In this document: positions 53,539 through 63,000 of the stretch, piece by piece
Layout: each line of letters opens with the position of its first letter
How positions within the stretch are numbered: position 1 is the stretch's first letter
NCBI RefSeq assembly: GCF_000429245.1
Contig: NZ_AUBM01000007.1
Coordinates: forward strand, 275,082-339,081
Length of the DNA stretch: 64,000 nt
Source: Schaalia georgiae DSM 6843
GTDB lineage: Bacteria; Actinomycetota; Actinomycetes; Actinomycetales; Actinomycetaceae
Direction of reading: 5' to 3'
Program-made: the position numbers and the translations under genes
The notes under the pieces: generated by a model
Database searches by the model: none
What the model saw: only the letters and a program-made list of their open reading frames with translations
What the model was told of the DNA's origin: nothing

Positions 53539-53799
53539 CTACAGGGTCCCCGCGTACCCGGCTGCGGCTGCCCGCAGATCCGAGAGGGCGCCGCGCGCCG
53601 AGGCGATGTCCCGCTTCGCCTCGCCCGCCAGTGCGGCGGCCGTCTCCCCGCACGGCTGCGGTGAGACGCGCCCGGCCTGCTCCGCGTAGTGCCCGGCCGA
53701 GCTCAGATCCGCGTCGGCGCCGTCCAGGGCAGCCAGGATGTGCTCGGCTTCCTCGGAGATGACCAGCAGGCGCGCGATGATCTCAGTGACAGCGGACAT
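53539..53799 (-). CDS. Small helical protein C of the FtsK-like operon (86 residues)
   Basis: An 86-residue predicted helical protein, last gene of the operon and six bases after the gene before it. It begins MSAVTEIIARLLVISEEAEHIL and has a central break (SPQPCGE, about residues 46-52) between two amphipathic helices, the layout of WXG100-type hairpins, but no W-x-G. It has one cysteine and no signal peptide. I do not recognise a family; by size and position it could be an exported substrate or a chaperone. Confidence 0.7.
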   Translation of the reverse strand: MSAVTEIIARLLVISEEAEHILAALDGADADLSSAGHYAEQAGRVSPQPCGETAAALAGEAKRDIASARGALSDLRAAAAGYAGTL

Positions 53800-53805
53800 G
53801 GCGCC

Positions 53806-54099
53806 TCACCCCAGCTCTGACGCGTCGCGCTCGGCGCTGCGCGAGGCCGTTGACGCCGCCTCGCAGGCCCGCCGCACCAGTCGGTGCACCTCGTTCGCGG
53901 CCCCGTACAGGCGCGCGTCCGCTCCGGCCAGGGAGCCCGCCACGGTCGCATCGATGTCCGCCATCAGGTCCCGCAGCTGCGAGGCCAGCAGGTCGAGCCT
54001 GCTGACCGCCCTGGCCGAGTAGTGCGCGCTGTCGGACAGGCAGCCCCTCGCCTCCGCGAGGCGCCTGAGCCTTTCCTCCTCTTGGGACCGGTCGCCCAT
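53806..54099 (-). CDS. Small helical protein B of the FtsK-like operon (97 residues)
   Basis: A 97-residue all-helical protein with a charged start (GDRSQEEERLRRLAEARG) and long heptad-like stretches (RLDLLASQLRDLMADIDATV). Its ATG overlaps the stop of the previous gene (TGATG), which indicates coupled translation at matched levels. It lacks signal peptide, membrane helix and WXG motif. The family is unknown. Together with its two neighbours it forms a set of three similar-sized helical proteins made with one ATPase. Confidence 0.7.
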   Translation of the reverse strand: MGDRSQEEERLRRLAEARGCLSDSAHYSARAVSRLDLLASQLRDLMADIDATVAGSLAGADARLYGAANEVHRLVRRACEAASTASRSAERDASELG

Positions 54100-54362
54100 C
54101 ACAGGGAGTCCGCGTACTCGCCGGTCGCCTTCGCGACGTTGTCCAACGCCATGATGGCGTGCATGAGTTGGCGGTGCGCCTGTTCCAGGGTGTCGATCAA
54201 CTCGACGTCGATGCGGCGGGTGGATCCGCCGATCAGGGCGTTGATCCGGCCCTGCTGGACGGTGAAGCGCTTCGTGTAGATCTCCAGTTCGCGGCCCGTC
54301 CTGGTCGCGTCGGATTGGAAATCGGCCAGTTCGCCGCGCAATTGCCCGAGCATGGAGGCCAT
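54099..54362 (-). CDS. Small helical protein A of the FtsK-like operon (87 residues)
   Basis: An 87-residue predicted helical hairpin: helix about 1-40, a turn around LIGGSTRRID (43-52) and a second helix to the end (ATGEYADSL). The turn lies where WXG100 proteins carry W-x-G, but the tryptophan is absent. It is preceded by GAAAGGACCCCCA-type ribosome sequence and follows the anchored protein gene by 33 bp. A bridging or secreted ESX-like role is a hypothesis only. Confidence 0.72.
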   Translation of the reverse strand: MASMLGQLRGELADFQSDATRTGRELEIYTKRFTVQQGRINALIGGSTRRIDVELIDTLEQAHRQLMHAIMALDNVAKATGEYADSL

Positions 54363-54395
54363 TGGGGGTCCTTTCGTTGGTGGGTTGTCGGCGGC

Positions 54396-54857
54396 TCAGA
54401 CGGCGCCGATCGCTCCGAGGAGGATGTAGCACAGTCCCAGCGCCCCGCAGACCAGCATGATGGTGCGGCCCTGGTTCGCCGGCGCCCGGCTGGCGCGCCT
54501 GCGGGCGTCAGCCTCCTCGATCTGGCGGAGCATCGCCTCGCGCTCCACGAGGGAGTGGGCGGCGCTGAAGACGGCCGCGGCCCTTACGGGCAGTTCGCCG
54601 ACGGGGATCAGCTGGTCCTCGGGCACCGTCTGGGGCGCGACCTCCATGAGGGCCCGCGCCCTCTCCGCCTGCTCGGCTGCCTGCCGGAGCTGGTCGAACT
54701 CCTCGCGGGCGGCCGCGTCGCGGGCCGCGGCCTCGGACTTGGCGCGCTCGCGCTCGGCGGCCGCCTCCGCCTCGGCGCGCGCCCCCAGGTCCTGCGCCTG
54801 GTCCAGGGAGCCCGCGAAGAGGGCGAGCTGCGCGTTGTAGTCGGTGACGATGCTCAC
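54396..54857 (-). CDS. Tail-anchored coiled-coil protein of the FtsK-like operon
   Basis: A 153-residue protein. Residues about 15-72 are a strongly charged Ala/Glu/Arg coiled coil (AEAEAAAERERAKSEAAARD), residues 75-130 form a second helical part, and 131-151 is a single C-terminal membrane helix (RTIMLVCGALGLCYILLGAI). With no signal peptide it should face the cytoplasm, anchored by its tail. The GTG at 54857 has AAGGAGG upstream and overlaps the ATPase gene stop by four bases. No known family; possible adaptor between ATPase and membrane. Confidence 0.75.
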   Translation of the reverse strand: MSIVTDYNAQLALFAGSLDQAQDLGARAEAEAAAERERAKSEAAARDAAAREEFDQLRQAAEQAERARALMEVAPQTVPEDQLIPVGELPVRAAAVFSAAHSLVEREAMLRQIEEADARRRASRAPANQGRTIMLVCGALGLCYILLGAIGAV

Positions 54858-57514
54858 CGTTCCTCCTTGGGGGTCGGCAGCGAGAAGGGGACGCCGATGA
54901 ACGACTGGTTGGCGGCGCCGGGCCGCACGTAGACGAAACGGGGGGACTCCTCGGGGGGCTCCAGCGAGAAGTCGCCCGACACGTCGTGGAGGGTCCGCCG
55001 GTCCTGCCCGACCAGGGCGACTCCACTGACGCCGCGCAGGTCCCTGCCCACGACGCCCTCCAGGGCCGCGTAGGACGACCACGCGGTGACGACCGCAGGG
55101 TGGCCCGCGGCACTGGTGTCGTGGAGGACGTCGGCCAGGCGCGAGCGGATCGAGGGGGGCTCGCCGAAGCGGGGAACGTCCTCGCCCTCGATGGGGTCGG
55201 TGAAGTCGATGAGCTGATCGGCGTCCACCAGCACCACGGCCTGGTCGCCGGGCAGGCCGTCGCGCAGGAGGGCCGACGCCCCCTCCCCCGTCACCACGCG
55301 CACGGGCGCGCCCCGTCCCTCCAGGTGGGAGGCGGTGAGGCGGATGGGCACGGGGGCGTCCCCGTAGGAGCCGACCACGAAGGTCAGGGGGACGCCCGGC
55401 CGGAGGCGGGCCAACGACGAGGCGGCGGCCGCGATGAGCCCATCGACTTCCAGCGAGGGCTCGCCGACGATGGCCAGGCCGATCGGCCGGGACCCCATGA
55501 CCGGGTGCCACACGGGGCTCTCATCGACGCCGATCCGTCGGCCCAGGTCGATGCCGTCGGTGGCGGCTGAGCGCCCCCGGGCGAAGGGCACGGAGTCGTG
55601 GCGCTCCCAGGCGACGGGCGCGTAGGGGTTGAAGACGGTGGGCGCGGGGCCGTGGGGCGCGGCGGCGAACATCCGCCTTTGCAGGTCGCGCACGTAGTCG
55701 TCTTGCGCCCACGCGCAGGTGCCGCGGATATTGCGGCTGGGGTCCTCGCCGAAGTTCTCGTTGAGGACGACCTCGCCGCGGTAGGTGAGGTCGGCTGCGG
55801 CGCGGTTGCCGCGCGCCAGGATCGTCTCGGATTCCTGCGCCTTGTTCTTCAGGGACAGGCGCGAGGCGAACTGCCCGAAGATCGCCTGCTCCTTGTTGGC
55901 CAGGGCCCGGATGCCGGAGAGGGTCTGGGAGGCCAGGACCAGGTGGATGCCCGCGGAGCGCCCCTGGCGGGCGATCTGCTCCAGTGCGCGCACGGCGTCG
56001 CGGGCGACGTCGTCATTGCCCTCGAAGAGCATCTGGAACTCGTCGGCGACCACCAGCAGGCGCGGCATGGACCCGCCCTGGGCGCGGTAGGCGTCGTAGG
56101 ATCCGACGCCCGCCTCTTTGAAGGTGTTGGCGCGCGCACGGATCTCGTCGGTCAGGTAGGACAGGACGGACGCGCCGAAGACGGCGTTCGACTCCAGGGC
56201 GACCAGGCGCGCGTGGGGCAGCCAGTCGCGCCCCTCGTCGTTGGCGGCGAAACGGCGGAACTCCACGCCCTCCTTGAAGTCGAGGAGCAGCATCCGCAGC
56301 TCGTCGGGGCCGTAGTGGTAGGCCAGCGCGTAGACGATGTCGAGCAGCAGGTTCGACTTGCCCTGGCCGACGGCGCCTCCCACCAGCATGTTCGGCATGG
56401 CGGGGTTCTGGCTGGACAGCCGGATCGTCAGGGCGTCGCCCCGGGTGCGCCCGATGACGGCGCTGAGGCCGTCCGCGCTCGAGCGCGACCACATGGGCTC
56501 ACCGCCCTCGATGAACTCGGAGAGCGGGTAGGTGGGGCCCTCGACCTTGTTCGACGAGGCGACGGCTGCGGAGACCACGGCACTCACCTGGGCGGGGTCC
56601 AGCGCCAGGAGGGCGCCCACGGCCCAGCGCCCTGCGGCACCGATGGCGACACGGTCCCGGTCGACGCGCACGTCCGTCAGCAGCCCCGCCAGCGCGCCGT
56701 CCCCCTCGGGCGCGGCGCCCGGCCCCTGGCCGGCCGCGATGACGCACACGCCGCGGCCAGGGGACGAGGCGAGGGCCCGCAGTTGCTCGCGCGCCCTCTC
56801 GCTGAGGGAACTGGGGTAGTCGAGGAGCACGAGGACCCGGAACTCGCCCTGGGGCACCGCCAGGCGCGACCACAGGTCCGACAGGGTGCGCTCGCCCTCG
56901 CCCGCCAGGAGCTCCGCGGTCGCCGAGGCGTGCCGGAGCAGGTCGTCGAGCGCGTTCTCCAGGTCGCGCTCAGTGATGAGGGGCGCGGGGAAGGACTCGG
57001 CGCGGGCCTCGCGCAGCCTGCCCAGCGGCGCCATCGTGAGGGAGTTGCGGGGGTCGTAGACGTGGATGCGCAGGTGCTGGAGGGGGATGTCCTCGACCAG
57101 CGACACCGCCAGGGCGAGCGCGAGGTCGTGGGCGGGCGCGGCGCCGTGAGCCGAGGAGACGAGCACGCCCGGCCCGTCGGTGAGGCCGACCGCCAGGGGG
57201 GCGCCCCCTTCCAGGGTTCCGATCCTCGTCAGCGGCGCGGGCTCGCAGCCCCGTTTGGCGTTGCGCGCGCTGTCGTAGAGGGAGCGCAGCTGCTGGGACG
57301 AGGAGGCCCGGGCTGCCGCGCCCTCTTCCTGGAGGCGGGCGGCGCTGCGCGCTCCGGCGGCGTCGATGGAGGCCAGCTGGGAGTCGAGTGCGGCATGCGA
57401 GTCGGCGAGGCGCCGGGTGAGCTCCGCGTGCGCCCTGGCCTCGTGGGCGCGCGCCGCCCCGGACACGAGGGCCGCTTCCTGGGCGATGGCCCGGCGTTCT
57501 TCGGCGAGTGTCAT
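54854..57514 (-). CDS. FtsK/SpoIIIE-type ATPase with EccC-like three-module layout
   Basis: An 886-residue protein without membrane helices. Residues 1-88 are a coiled coil. Three ATPase-like modules follow. The middle one (about 335-625) has Walker A GAVGQGKS (380-387), LLLDFKEGVEF, Walker B LLVVADEF (486-493) and LVLASQ. The first (about 92-300, VLVSSAHGAAPAHD) and third (about 655-886, IVGEPSLEVDG; VVLVDADQ) keep the strand pattern but lack P-loop lysines. This is the EccC/YukB plan with one live site. ATG 57514 overlaps the membrane-protein gene. Role in export is inferred. Confidence 0.82.
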   Translation of the reverse strand: MTLAEERRAIAQEAALVSGAARAHEARAHAELTRRLADSHAALDSQLASIDAAGARSAARLQEEGAAARASSSQQLRSLYDSARNAKRGCEPAPLTRIGTLEGGAPLAVGLTDGPGVLVSSAHGAAPAHDLALALAVSLVEDIPLQHLRIHVYDPRNSLTMAPLGRLREARAESFPAPLITERDLENALDDLLRHASATAELLAGEGERTLSDLWSRLAVPQGEFRVLVLLDYPSSLSERAREQLRALASSPGRGVCVIAAGQGPGAAPEGDGALAGLLTDVRVDRDRVAIGAAGRWAVGALLALDPAQVSAVVSAAVASSNKVEGPTYPLSEFIEGGEPMWSRSSADGLSAVIGRTRGDALTIRLSSQNPAMPNMLVGGAVGQGKSNLLLDIVYALAYHYGPDELRMLLLDFKEGVEFRRFAANDEGRDWLPHARLVALESNAVFGASVLSYLTDEIRARANTFKEAGVGSYDAYRAQGGSMPRLLVVADEFQMLFEGNDDVARDAVRALEQIARQGRSAGIHLVLASQTLSGIRALANKEQAIFGQFASRLSLKNKAQESETILARGNRAAADLTYRGEVVLNENFGEDPSRNIRGTCAWAQDDYVRDLQRRMFAAAPHGPAPTVFNPYAPVAWERHDSVPFARGRSAATDGIDLGRRIGVDESPVWHPVMGSRPIGLAIVGEPSLEVDGLIAAAASSLARLRPGVPLTFVVGSYGDAPVPIRLTASHLEGRGAPVRVVTGEGASALLRDGLPGDQAVVLVDADQLIDFTDPIEGEDVPRFGEPPSIRSRLADVLHDTSAAGHPAVVTAWSSYAALEGVVGRDLRGVSGVALVGQDRRTLHDVSGDFSLEPPEESPRFVYVRPGAANQSFIGVPFSLPTPKEER

Positions 57515-58134
57515 TCTTCCATCCCGTTGAGTGCGGCTGTGACGAAGGCGAGTACGAGGACGAGGATGACGGGGAGGAGCACTCCGGAGCGGGCGATCGG
57601 CTCCCCCACCCCCTTGAGGGCGTCGTTGGAGGCGCCCAGGGCCGCCAGCGCGGCCGCAATGACGTGGATGACGACCGCTCCGATGAGGCCGGCCAGCCAC
57701 AGGGGGTGCGCCGGCCTGGAGCCGACCTGCCTGGTGAAGATCGTGACGGGCAGCGCCATGGCGAGGGCGAAGAGCACGAGGGCGAAGACCGACGGGCCCT
57801 CGCCGACCCGCGTCATCGCGTGGTTGAGGTCGAGGCAGTACTTGGGGATGTAGAGCGAGGCGAAGAAAGCGAGGGCGGCGGCCACGGCGGCTGCGACCTG
57901 GGAGGTCGAGCCGCCCGCCTTGTGCGCGCCCAAGGGCGCGCCGGCCTCGAGGCGCGCGGCGGTGTCGGCCAGGTCCCCCCTGCCTTCGCTGACGACGAGT
58001 TGGCTGGGCCTGACGAAGCCCTGTCCGGGGGCACCCGGGGCGAGCCACGGCCGCTTCCGCGTTCCCGTCAGGTCGGTGGTGTAGGCGGCGAGCGCCGATA
58101 TGGCCTCGAAGTCCGACGGAGGTGTTGGGCTCAC
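57511..58134 (-). CDS. Four-helix membrane protein heading the FtsK-like operon
   Basis: A 207-residue protein with a soluble N-terminal region (residues 1-75, basic with RKRPWLAPGAPGQGF) and four membrane helices at about 79-97, 115-134, 146-167 and 183-202. I choose GTG 58134 with GAAAGG 11 bases upstream; GTG 58152 is an alternative. Its stop overlaps the ATPase start by four bases. It would supply the membrane part that EccC proteins carry in their own N-terminus. No family is recognised. Confidence 0.75.
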   Translation of the reverse strand: MSPTPPSDFEAISALAAYTTDLTGTRKRPWLAPGAPGQGFVRPSQLVVSEGRGDLADTAARLEAGAPLGAHKAGGSTSQVAAAVAAALAFFASLYIPKYCLDLNHAMTRVGEGPSVFALVLFALAMALPVTIFTRQVGSRPAHPLWLAGLIGAVVIHVIAAALAALGASNDALKGVGEPIARSGVLLPVILVLVLAFVTAALNGMEE

Positions 58135-58353
58135 TGTTATGGCGCCTTTCACGTGTCCAACCGTTGCCGTTCGAGACTACCAGGGTTACTTCTCAACCCA
58201 GCCAGCATTCGAGACGCGGCGGCACGCCGCACCGCTCTGGACTGCGCGGCAGCAGACGGCAACTCAGAAGCCCGCGCAGGGACCGGAGGCTGGGACCAGA
58301 CACCGGAAGCCCGGGGGGACCGGCGGTACGCCCCGCACGAGGGCCGGACGCGC

Positions 58354-58384
58354 CGGTGGGCGGCCCCATTGGGACCGCCCACCG
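58354..58384 (-). terminator. mdh terminator hairpin
   Basis: CGGTGGGCGGCCCC (58354-58367) and GGGACCGCCCACCG (58371-58384) pair along 14 bp with one G-U wobble and a three-base loop, 31 bp past the mdh stop. It isolates mdh from the downstream FtsK-like operon. Confidence 0.75.
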
Positions 58385-58414
58385 TTCTCGCCGCCCGCAG
58401 CAGCGGGCGCGCGC

Positions 58415-59461
<1,047 letters not shown>

Positions 59462-59568
59462 CTATGGACCAAGGGTACGCGCTCGGGGAGGCGGGCGTTC
59501 GGGTACCCGGTCCTATGCGTCCCCCGCGGGGACTGTCGGAGCGCGGCGGCGCCGCATATGATGGGCGC

Positions 59569-60597
59569 ATGAGCGAGCACGACGACTGTGAACAGGCCGT
59601 CGGCCTGCCGTGCGCCCCCTCGGCGGGCGACGGCGCACGGCCGGGGCCGCGGGGGAACGGGGAGGCGCGCGGCGGAGGGCATGGGCACTCCCACGGCGGC
59701 CACTCGCACGACCACGCCCGCGCCTCACGCACGAGGCTCCTCATGGCGCTCGGGGTCACTGCGGGCGTCATGGCAGCTGAACTCGTCGCCGCCCACGTGT
59801 CCGGTTCGTTGTCGCTGGCGGCGGACGCGGGCCACATGGCAGTGGACTCCTCCGGGCTTGTGGTGGCCCTGGTCGCAGCCCACCTCATGACCCGGCCCCG
59901 CGACGACCGCCACACGTGGGGGTGGGCGCGCTCGGAGGTGCTGGCGGCCGCCCTGCAGGCGGGGATGCTGGCGATCATCTGCGCCATCGTCGCGTGGGAG
60001 GCGGTGTGGCGCCTCGTGTTGCCCGAGGCCGTCGAGCCCGTCCCCATGCTGGTCGTCGGCGCCGTCGGCCTGATCGCGAACGGCGCGTCCCTGCTCATAC
60101 TCATGGGAGGGCGGGGGTCCTCCCTCAATATGCGCGCCGCGTTCTTGGAGGTCGCCAACGACGCCCTGGGCTCCGTCGCGGTGATCGCCGCTGCGGCCTG
60201 CGCCCTGGCGACGGGGTGGAGCGGTGCCGACGCCGTCGCCTCCCTGCTCATCGCGGCCCTTATGGCGCCGCGGGCGCTGGGGCTACTGCGCAAGTCCATC
60301 GGGATCCTCATGGAGCGGACCCCCCATAGGATCGAGCTGGCGCAGGTGCGCGAGCACATGCTGGCGGTCCCCGGAGTCACCCGCGTCCACGACCTCCACG
60401 TCACGACGGTCGCCACCGGCCTGGTGGCCGTGACCGCCCATGTCGAGGTCTCCCCCGCCGTCGACGCCCACGGGCGGGACCGCATCGTCCACAGCCTCGG
60501 CGAGTGCGCGGCGCATCACTTCCCCGTCGAGATCGCCCATTCGACCTTCCAGCTGGAGTGCGCGGAGCACGCCGCCCACGAGCACCTGGCCCACTGA
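59569..60597 (+). CDS. Cation diffusion facilitator family metal exporter
   Basis: A 342-residue CzcD/ZitB-type Zn/Co/Cd-proton antiporter. A His-rich N-terminal segment (GHGHSHGGHSHDH, residues about 38-50) may pick up metal. Six helices follow, with the transport site HMAVDSSG in helix 2 and EVANDALGSV in helix 5. The cytoplasmic C-terminal domain (HRIELAQVREHMLAVPGVTRVH) is the dimer module. The ATG at 59569 is chosen over earlier in-frame codons because it begins just before the His region. Divergent from mdh. Confidence 0.93.
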   Translation: MSEHDDCEQAVGLPCAPSAGDGARPGPRGNGEARGGGHGHSHGGHSHDHARASRTRLLMALGVTAGVMAAELVAAHVSGSLSLAADAGHMAVDSSGLVVALVAAHLMTRPRDDRHTWGWARSEVLAAALQAGMLAIICAIVAWEAVWRLVLPEAVEPVPMLVVGAVGLIANGASLLILMGGRGSSLNMRAAFLEVANDALGSVAVIAAAACALATGWSGADAVASLLIAALMAPRALGLLRKSIGILMERTPHRIELAQVREHMLAVPGVTRVHDLHVTTVATGLVAVTAHVEVSPAVDAHGRDRIVHSLGECAAHHFPVEIAHSTFQLECAEHAAHEHLAH

Positions 60598-60628
60598 TCC
60601 CGGCCGCGTCGGGGCACCGCCAACGGGG

Positions 60629-60735
60629 GCGCCAGGGCGGAGGGCGCGTGTTAGCGCAGGACTGCCGCCCAGTATTCAGTCGTTGAACCAACAGCGCCGC
60701 GGCGGAGGGCGCGTATCCGCGCAGGACTGCCGCCC
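60629..60735. repeat. 42-nt direct repeat pair, offset 65 nt
   Basis: 60629-60670 and 60694-60735 match at about 36 of 42 positions; AGGGCGCGT and GCGCAGGACTGCCGCCC are identical in both. It lies in the gap between the CDF exporter and the beta-helix protein gene, which otherwise holds nothing recognisable until 60847. Confidence 0.7.
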
Positions 60736-60846
60736 GGCGGTGCGGGCGGGCGCGCCGGACCACCGCGGCGCCAGACGCCGCCAACACGTCAATTACTGCC
60801 AAACGGTCCGCCTATGCGACACGCAGGGACATCGGGAGCCTTCCCT

Positions 60847-60875
60847 CCCATTACGAAAGGGGGTATCGTAATGGG
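60847..60875 (+). promoter_or_regulatory. 9-bp inverted repeat around a ribosome site and start codon
   Basis: CCCATTACG (60847-60855) and CGTAATGGG (60867-60875) pair exactly, with an 11-nt spacer AAAGGGGGTAT that is itself a strong Shine-Dalgarno. The right arm contains ATG at 60871, an alternative start of the beta-helix gene. It could be a repressor site or an RNA hairpin that exposes the ribosome site in its loop. GGTATCGTAA is shared with the dyad at 12007. Confidence 0.55.
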
Positions 60876-60939
60876 CGGCCAACATTTACCATTCGGTCCA
60901 TGTTGGTTCATGACCACCGGATACCCAGAAAGTGAGCTC

Positions 60940-62943
60940 ATGCGCTACCTCAACAAGACCATCGGAGCTGCGGGCGCCCTCGTGCTGGCGACGGCCGGAC
61001 TACTACTGTCCGGCCCTGCGCTCGCCGGCTCCCCCACCACGATCCACGTTTCCCAAGCGACCGGCGCGGACAGCAACGACGGCAGTGCCGAGCGCCCATT
61101 CGCGACGCTGGGGGCAGCGCTGAAGGCCGCGCCCTCCGGTGCGACTGTCGAAGTCGCCTCGGGCACCTACCGCGAGGGCGAGATCACCACATTCAAGAGC
61201 CTCAAGATCACCGCCGGTAAGGGACAGCAGGTCTCACTCAACGGCGCGGACGTGGTCGCGGACTGGAACGACAACGGCGACGGCACCTACTCCTCGGCCC
61301 GCAGCGACTTCGTCCGCTTCTCCCACGTGGGCACCGTGAACGCGGATCCCGCGGTCGAGGGCATGGCCGCCTACCCCGAGCAGGTCTTCGTCGACGGCAA
61401 GGAACTCACCCAGGTGGCGGAGCGCTCCCAGGTGGGCCCGGGCACCTTCTGGGTCAACGACCCCGACCCCGTGACACTGGTCAACCCCAAGAACAACCGC
61501 CAGGGCTACAACGTCAAGCCCCACACCGGCGTCTCCTACGTCCTGGGCGACAACCCCTCCGGACACACCGTCGAGGTCGTCCAGCACCACCGGGCGCTCA
61601 CCCTGGGCGGGGAGGGCACCGTCTTCAACGGCTTCACGGTCGAGAAGTACTCGCCGCTGCAGCAGTGGGACTACAAGGACCCCGAGATCGGCACCCTCAC
61701 CGGGGGCGCCATGTTCTTCGTGGGCGGCAAGAACGTGTCGATCACCAACAACACCTTCCAGTACTCGGCGATGGGCACGGCGCTGGGCCTGGCGAACGCT
61801 GACGGCTCCACCGTGTCGGGCAACACCATCACCCACAATGGCGGCGTCGGCTTCGGCATCAACCGGTCGTCGAACATTTCCGTCGAGCACAACACGTGGT
61901 CGATGAACAACCAAGCGGGGTTCATCGTCGATAACTGCGGCGCCTACTGCACCATCGGCGACACGAAGATCACCCACGTCGACGGCGTGCGCTACGCCTT
62001 CAACACGCACGACTACTCCCAGGCCGGCTACAACCACAACGACCCCAACGTGGACAGTCCGCGCCGCCTCATCGGCGTGTGGTTCGACGAGGGCGTCATG
62101 AACTCCCAGATCGTGGGCAACCACTTCATCAACGTCGGCAAGTCCGCGATCTTCGACGAGGTCAGCTCCCACAACATCATCGCCTCGAACATCGTCGAGA
62201 GCTCCTTCCAGGGGATCGTCCTGTCGGGCACCGACTCCGACAAGATCTTCAACAACACCATCGTCGACACCCTCTCCCCCATGGTGATCCGCGAGGACAC
62301 GCGCTACAACGGCTGCAACGCGCGCAACAAGGCCGGCGAGTGCACCGCCCCCGAGTCCTGGTCCATTGAGAAGGGCCTGACGTGGAACGCCACCGACAAC
62401 CAGATCTACAACAACGTGCTGACCAAGTCGGCCAACTCCAAGGAAGGCGACCCGTGGCGCTACTCCATGCTGCTGCGTTTCGCCGGCGGCGTGAACGGCG
62501 ACGGCACCGCCGTGTACGGACCCCAGGAGGCCCAGGGCCTCGACTACAACACGTACTACCGCACCTCCAAGGACACCGAGTGGTTCACCGTCCACTGGCA
62601 GTGGGCCAAGGACGGCGGCGGATCGGGCACGTTCAACGCCCCCACTCTGGCCGAGTTCACGTCCCACCCGCAGGCCGGCACGAACACCGCGCCCGGGCGC
62701 GACGCCCACGGCCGCGAGGCGCACGGGCAGGACATCATCGCCCCGCGCGCCCAGCAGAACCTCTTCGTGAGACTGCCCGCCCAGGAGAACCAGTTCGGCG
62801 CCTCCGACCTGCACCCCGCCCCCGGCGGGCCCCTGGAGAAGTCGGGCACCGCCCTCGACCCCGCGGTCGCCGCGACCATGCGCCTGAACCCCGACAACCC
62901 CGTCGACAAGGGCGCTCTGGTGAACGCCGCCTGGGGCGACTGA
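60940..62943 (+). CDS. Secreted right-handed parallel beta-helix protein
   Basis: A 667-residue secreted protein. A signal peptide (residues 1-29, cleavage after GPALA) is followed by a Pel-like N-cap (TIHVSQATGADSNDGS, PFATLGAALKAAPSG) and many beta-helix turns (SITNNTFQYSAMGTALGL, STVSGNTITHNGGVGFGI, NSQIVGNHFINVGKSAIF). Such folds are mostly polysaccharide lyases, hydrolases or epimerases; no catalytic set can be assigned. A start at ATG 60871 has a much stronger ribosome site and would add 23 residues before the signal. It may act on surface or host glycans. Confidence 0.85.
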   Translation: MRYLNKTIGAAGALVLATAGLLLSGPALAGSPTTIHVSQATGADSNDGSAERPFATLGAALKAAPSGATVEVASGTYREGEITTFKSLKITAGKGQQVSLNGADVVADWNDNGDGTYSSARSDFVRFSHVGTVNADPAVEGMAAYPEQVFVDGKELTQVAERSQVGPGTFWVNDPDPVTLVNPKNNRQGYNVKPHTGVSYVLGDNPSGHTVEVVQHHRALTLGGEGTVFNGFTVEKYSPLQQWDYKDPEIGTLTGGAMFFVGGKNVSITNNTFQYSAMGTALGLANADGSTVSGNTITHNGGVGFGINRSSNISVEHNTWSMNNQAGFIVDNCGAYCTIGDTKITHVDGVRYAFNTHDYSQAGYNHNDPNVDSPRRLIGVWFDEGVMNSQIVGNHFINVGKSAIFDEVSSHNIIASNIVESSFQGIVLSGTDSDKIFNNTIVDTLSPMVIREDTRYNGCNARNKAGECTAPESWSIEKGLTWNATDNQIYNNVLTKSANSKEGDPWRYSMLLRFAGGVNGDGTAVYGPQEAQGLDYNTYYRTSKDTEWFTVHWQWAKDGGGSGTFNAPTLAEFTSHPQAGTNTAPGRDAHGREAHGQDIIAPRAQQNLFVRLPAQENQFGASDLHPAPGGPLEKSGTALDPAVAATMRLNPDNPVDKGALVNAAWGD

Positions 62944-62963
62944 GTCCCGGGCTCCGCGCGAAC

Positions 62964-63000
62964 GGGCCCCGGCACCACTCCCGCAGTGGTGCCGGGGCCC
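62964..63000 (+). terminator. Terminator after the beta-helix gene
   Basis: GGGCCCCGGCACCACT (62964-62979) pairs exactly with 62985-63000, a 16-bp arm and five-base loop CCCGC, followed by TTCGTCTGCTTTCT. It starts 20 bp after the stop codon. Confidence 0.88.

Noticed and set aside
60598..60846. Small gene between the CDF exporter and the beta-helix protein
   Set aside because: Open frames here mainly translate the 42-nt repeat and have no ribosome site.
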